A stretch of 64,000 nt of DNA, taken from positions 49,166,001 to 49,230,000 of the forward strand of contig OX485804.1 of the NCBI GenBank assembly GCA_950295325.1. Reading direction: 5' to 3'. A program made the translations under genes and the position numbers. Below the pieces are notes generated by a model. The model ran no database searches. It had not been told where the DNA came from and saw only the letters and a program-made list of their open reading frames with translations. Numbering within the stretch: position 1 is the first letter of the stretch; each line of letters begins with the position of its first letter. Source of the DNA: Polytrichum commune (lineage: Eukaryota > Streptophyta > Polytrichopsida > Polytrichales > Polytrichaceae). Shown piece after piece: positions 63,210 through 64,000 of the stretch.

Positions 63210-63500
63210 CTCCTCTCCTGCTGGGATGGCTCCCGGGTGATTTCGGCGGGAGAGGGAAAGGCTTCGTGCCCTTGGGCTTGTCACCCTCCCTGGGCGCTGC
63301 TTGGCATTCGAGCTCTGGCCCTCCACTTTGTCTCTGGGGGAACCCTGTGGCTCCCTCCCGCCCGGCTGTTACGTTGGGCGCTTCCGGCTGTTCGGTCTTA
63401 GGGTTTTTGTTTGGGGTCCGCCCTTGGGCCGGTCCTTCTCTGCCCCCTCTGTGGGTTGTAATTGGTTACCTTTATTTTAAACCTCGGTGAGGTCTTTCTG
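63210..63500 (+). other. LINE 3' untranslated region
   Basis: GC-rich, T-rich toward the end (TGGTTACCTTTATTTTAAACC near 63462), stopping at the right target duplication. It carries no poly(A). Confidence 0.55.
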
Positions 63501-63516
63501 GTAAGAAAAAGCAACG
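63501..63516. repeat. LINE target-site duplication, right copy
   Basis: GTAAGAAAAAGCAACG; see 56701-56716. The next 40 bases include GGGTTCCATTCCC, a box-B-like motif, so the insertion target may have been a tRNA-derived repeat. Confidence 0.75.
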
Positions 63517-64000
63517 ATAGAAGGCTAGGATGGAGGAGACGTGGGTTCCATTCCCGACATAGGCATTTTTTTACTAAACATAGTAACGAAACTCGAAGCC
63601 CCCGCAGCAACGGCCACCTATGGGGGGAAGGGGGACATAGGGGCTTACGCCCAAGGCCAAGGTCTTCTACGGCCTCATTATTCGACCAACATCAAAGGTC
63701 AACATTTTTTACCAAAATTTTAATTAATTTTTTTTAATTTTGTTTAATCCAAAAATAAATTACCTTGCTTGTTTGCTGTTTTTGTGAATTCTTCGTCCAT
63801 CTTCCCACAAATTGCTATCAGATGATGCACTTCAAAATCCTTCCATTTGATTATGGTCGTTTGTTCTTCTTCTTCTTCTTCTTCTTCTTCCGATTCGCCA
63901 ATTTCAATCGTATTCTTCTTGTTGATTTTTTTTCTTCATTTTCTTCGTTGCTTCTTTTGTGACACGCATTTTTTTCCCTGGTACTTGGCTCTTCGCTGCT
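63517..64000. other. window end, no gene recognised
   Basis: A TTC microsatellite lies at about 63862-63890. Pyrimidine-rich text to the end could be the leader of a gene beyond the window, but this is a guess. Confidence 0.4.

Larger units (their letters stand above)
56717..63500 (+). mobile_element. defective LINE (plant L1-like), about 6.8 kb
   Basis: Bounded by a 16-bp target duplication. Order: short 5' leader, ORF1 (DUF4283 plus CCHC knuckle), a GC-rich segment of about 1.1 kb where the endonuclease and first reverse-transcriptase motifs should be, the RT palm and thumb remainder, a zf-RVT region, a long C-terminal extension and a 3' untranslated region of about 290 bp. G+C is clearly higher than in the surrounding DNA. 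There is no poly(A) tail at the 3' border; it ends GGTCTTTCTG. It cannot mobilise itself. Confidence 0.82.

Noticed and set aside
1-64000. CRISPR arrays, bacterial operons, organellar insertions
   Set aside because: No regularly spaced direct repeats with unique spacers, no ribosome-binding-site-led gene runs, and no stretch recognised as plastid or mitochondrial DNA.

Overview
This is nuclear DNA of a land plant. Evidence: three intron-containing genes with GT-AG introns whose products match plant families, a nuclear-type tRNA-Cys, a 5S-rRNA-derived sequence of the kind carried by plant Cassandra elements, plant-type LINE proteins (DUF4283 ORF1, zf-RVT) and plant PIF/Harbinger transposases. 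The species cannot be named from sequence alone. Dense small TIR elements and unusually many long G or C runs would suit a repeat-rich genome, but this is only an impression.

Layout. 1-1.1 kb: tRNA-Cys(GCA), a TIR element and a decayed inverted tRNA-Cys copy. 7.25-15.2 kb (+): a 15-exon gene for an FHA-containing tyrosyl-DNA phosphodiesterase 1, 743 aa. 15.2-31 kb: no intact host gene; MITEs, two long fold-back/TIR structures, a hAT-like element and a frameshifted Harbinger-type transposase (minus strand, 28.6-29.4 kb). 32.2-36.6 kb (+): a 9-exon N-carbamoylputrescine amidase gene, 305 aa, with a GC-rich leader region. About 37 kb: 5S-derived sequence. 37-45 kb: repeats, including a nested fold-back with a hAT-like insertion flanked by an exact 8-bp duplication. 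45.35-49.4 kb (-): an 8-exon gene for a membrane-anchored P-loop protein of the zeta-toxin/UNAG-kinase fold, 518 aa. 50.5-56.5 kb: a near-perfect hairpin, a Harbinger deletion derivative and its decayed transposase-bearing relative. 56.7-63.5 kb (+): a defective LINE bounded by a 16-bp target-site duplication, with a GC-rich insertion or replacement where the endonuclease and N-terminal reverse transcriptase should be.

The three host genes are unrelated single-copy housekeeping-type genes (DNA end repair, putrescine synthesis, and a P-loop kinase-like protein of unknown role) and show no sign of working as a cluster. Their exon models were built by hand: every junction is GT-AG, phases agree, and the lengths sum to whole codon numbers (2232, 918 and 1557 nt). 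I found no convincing new biological system; the novelty is in the mobile-element architecture.
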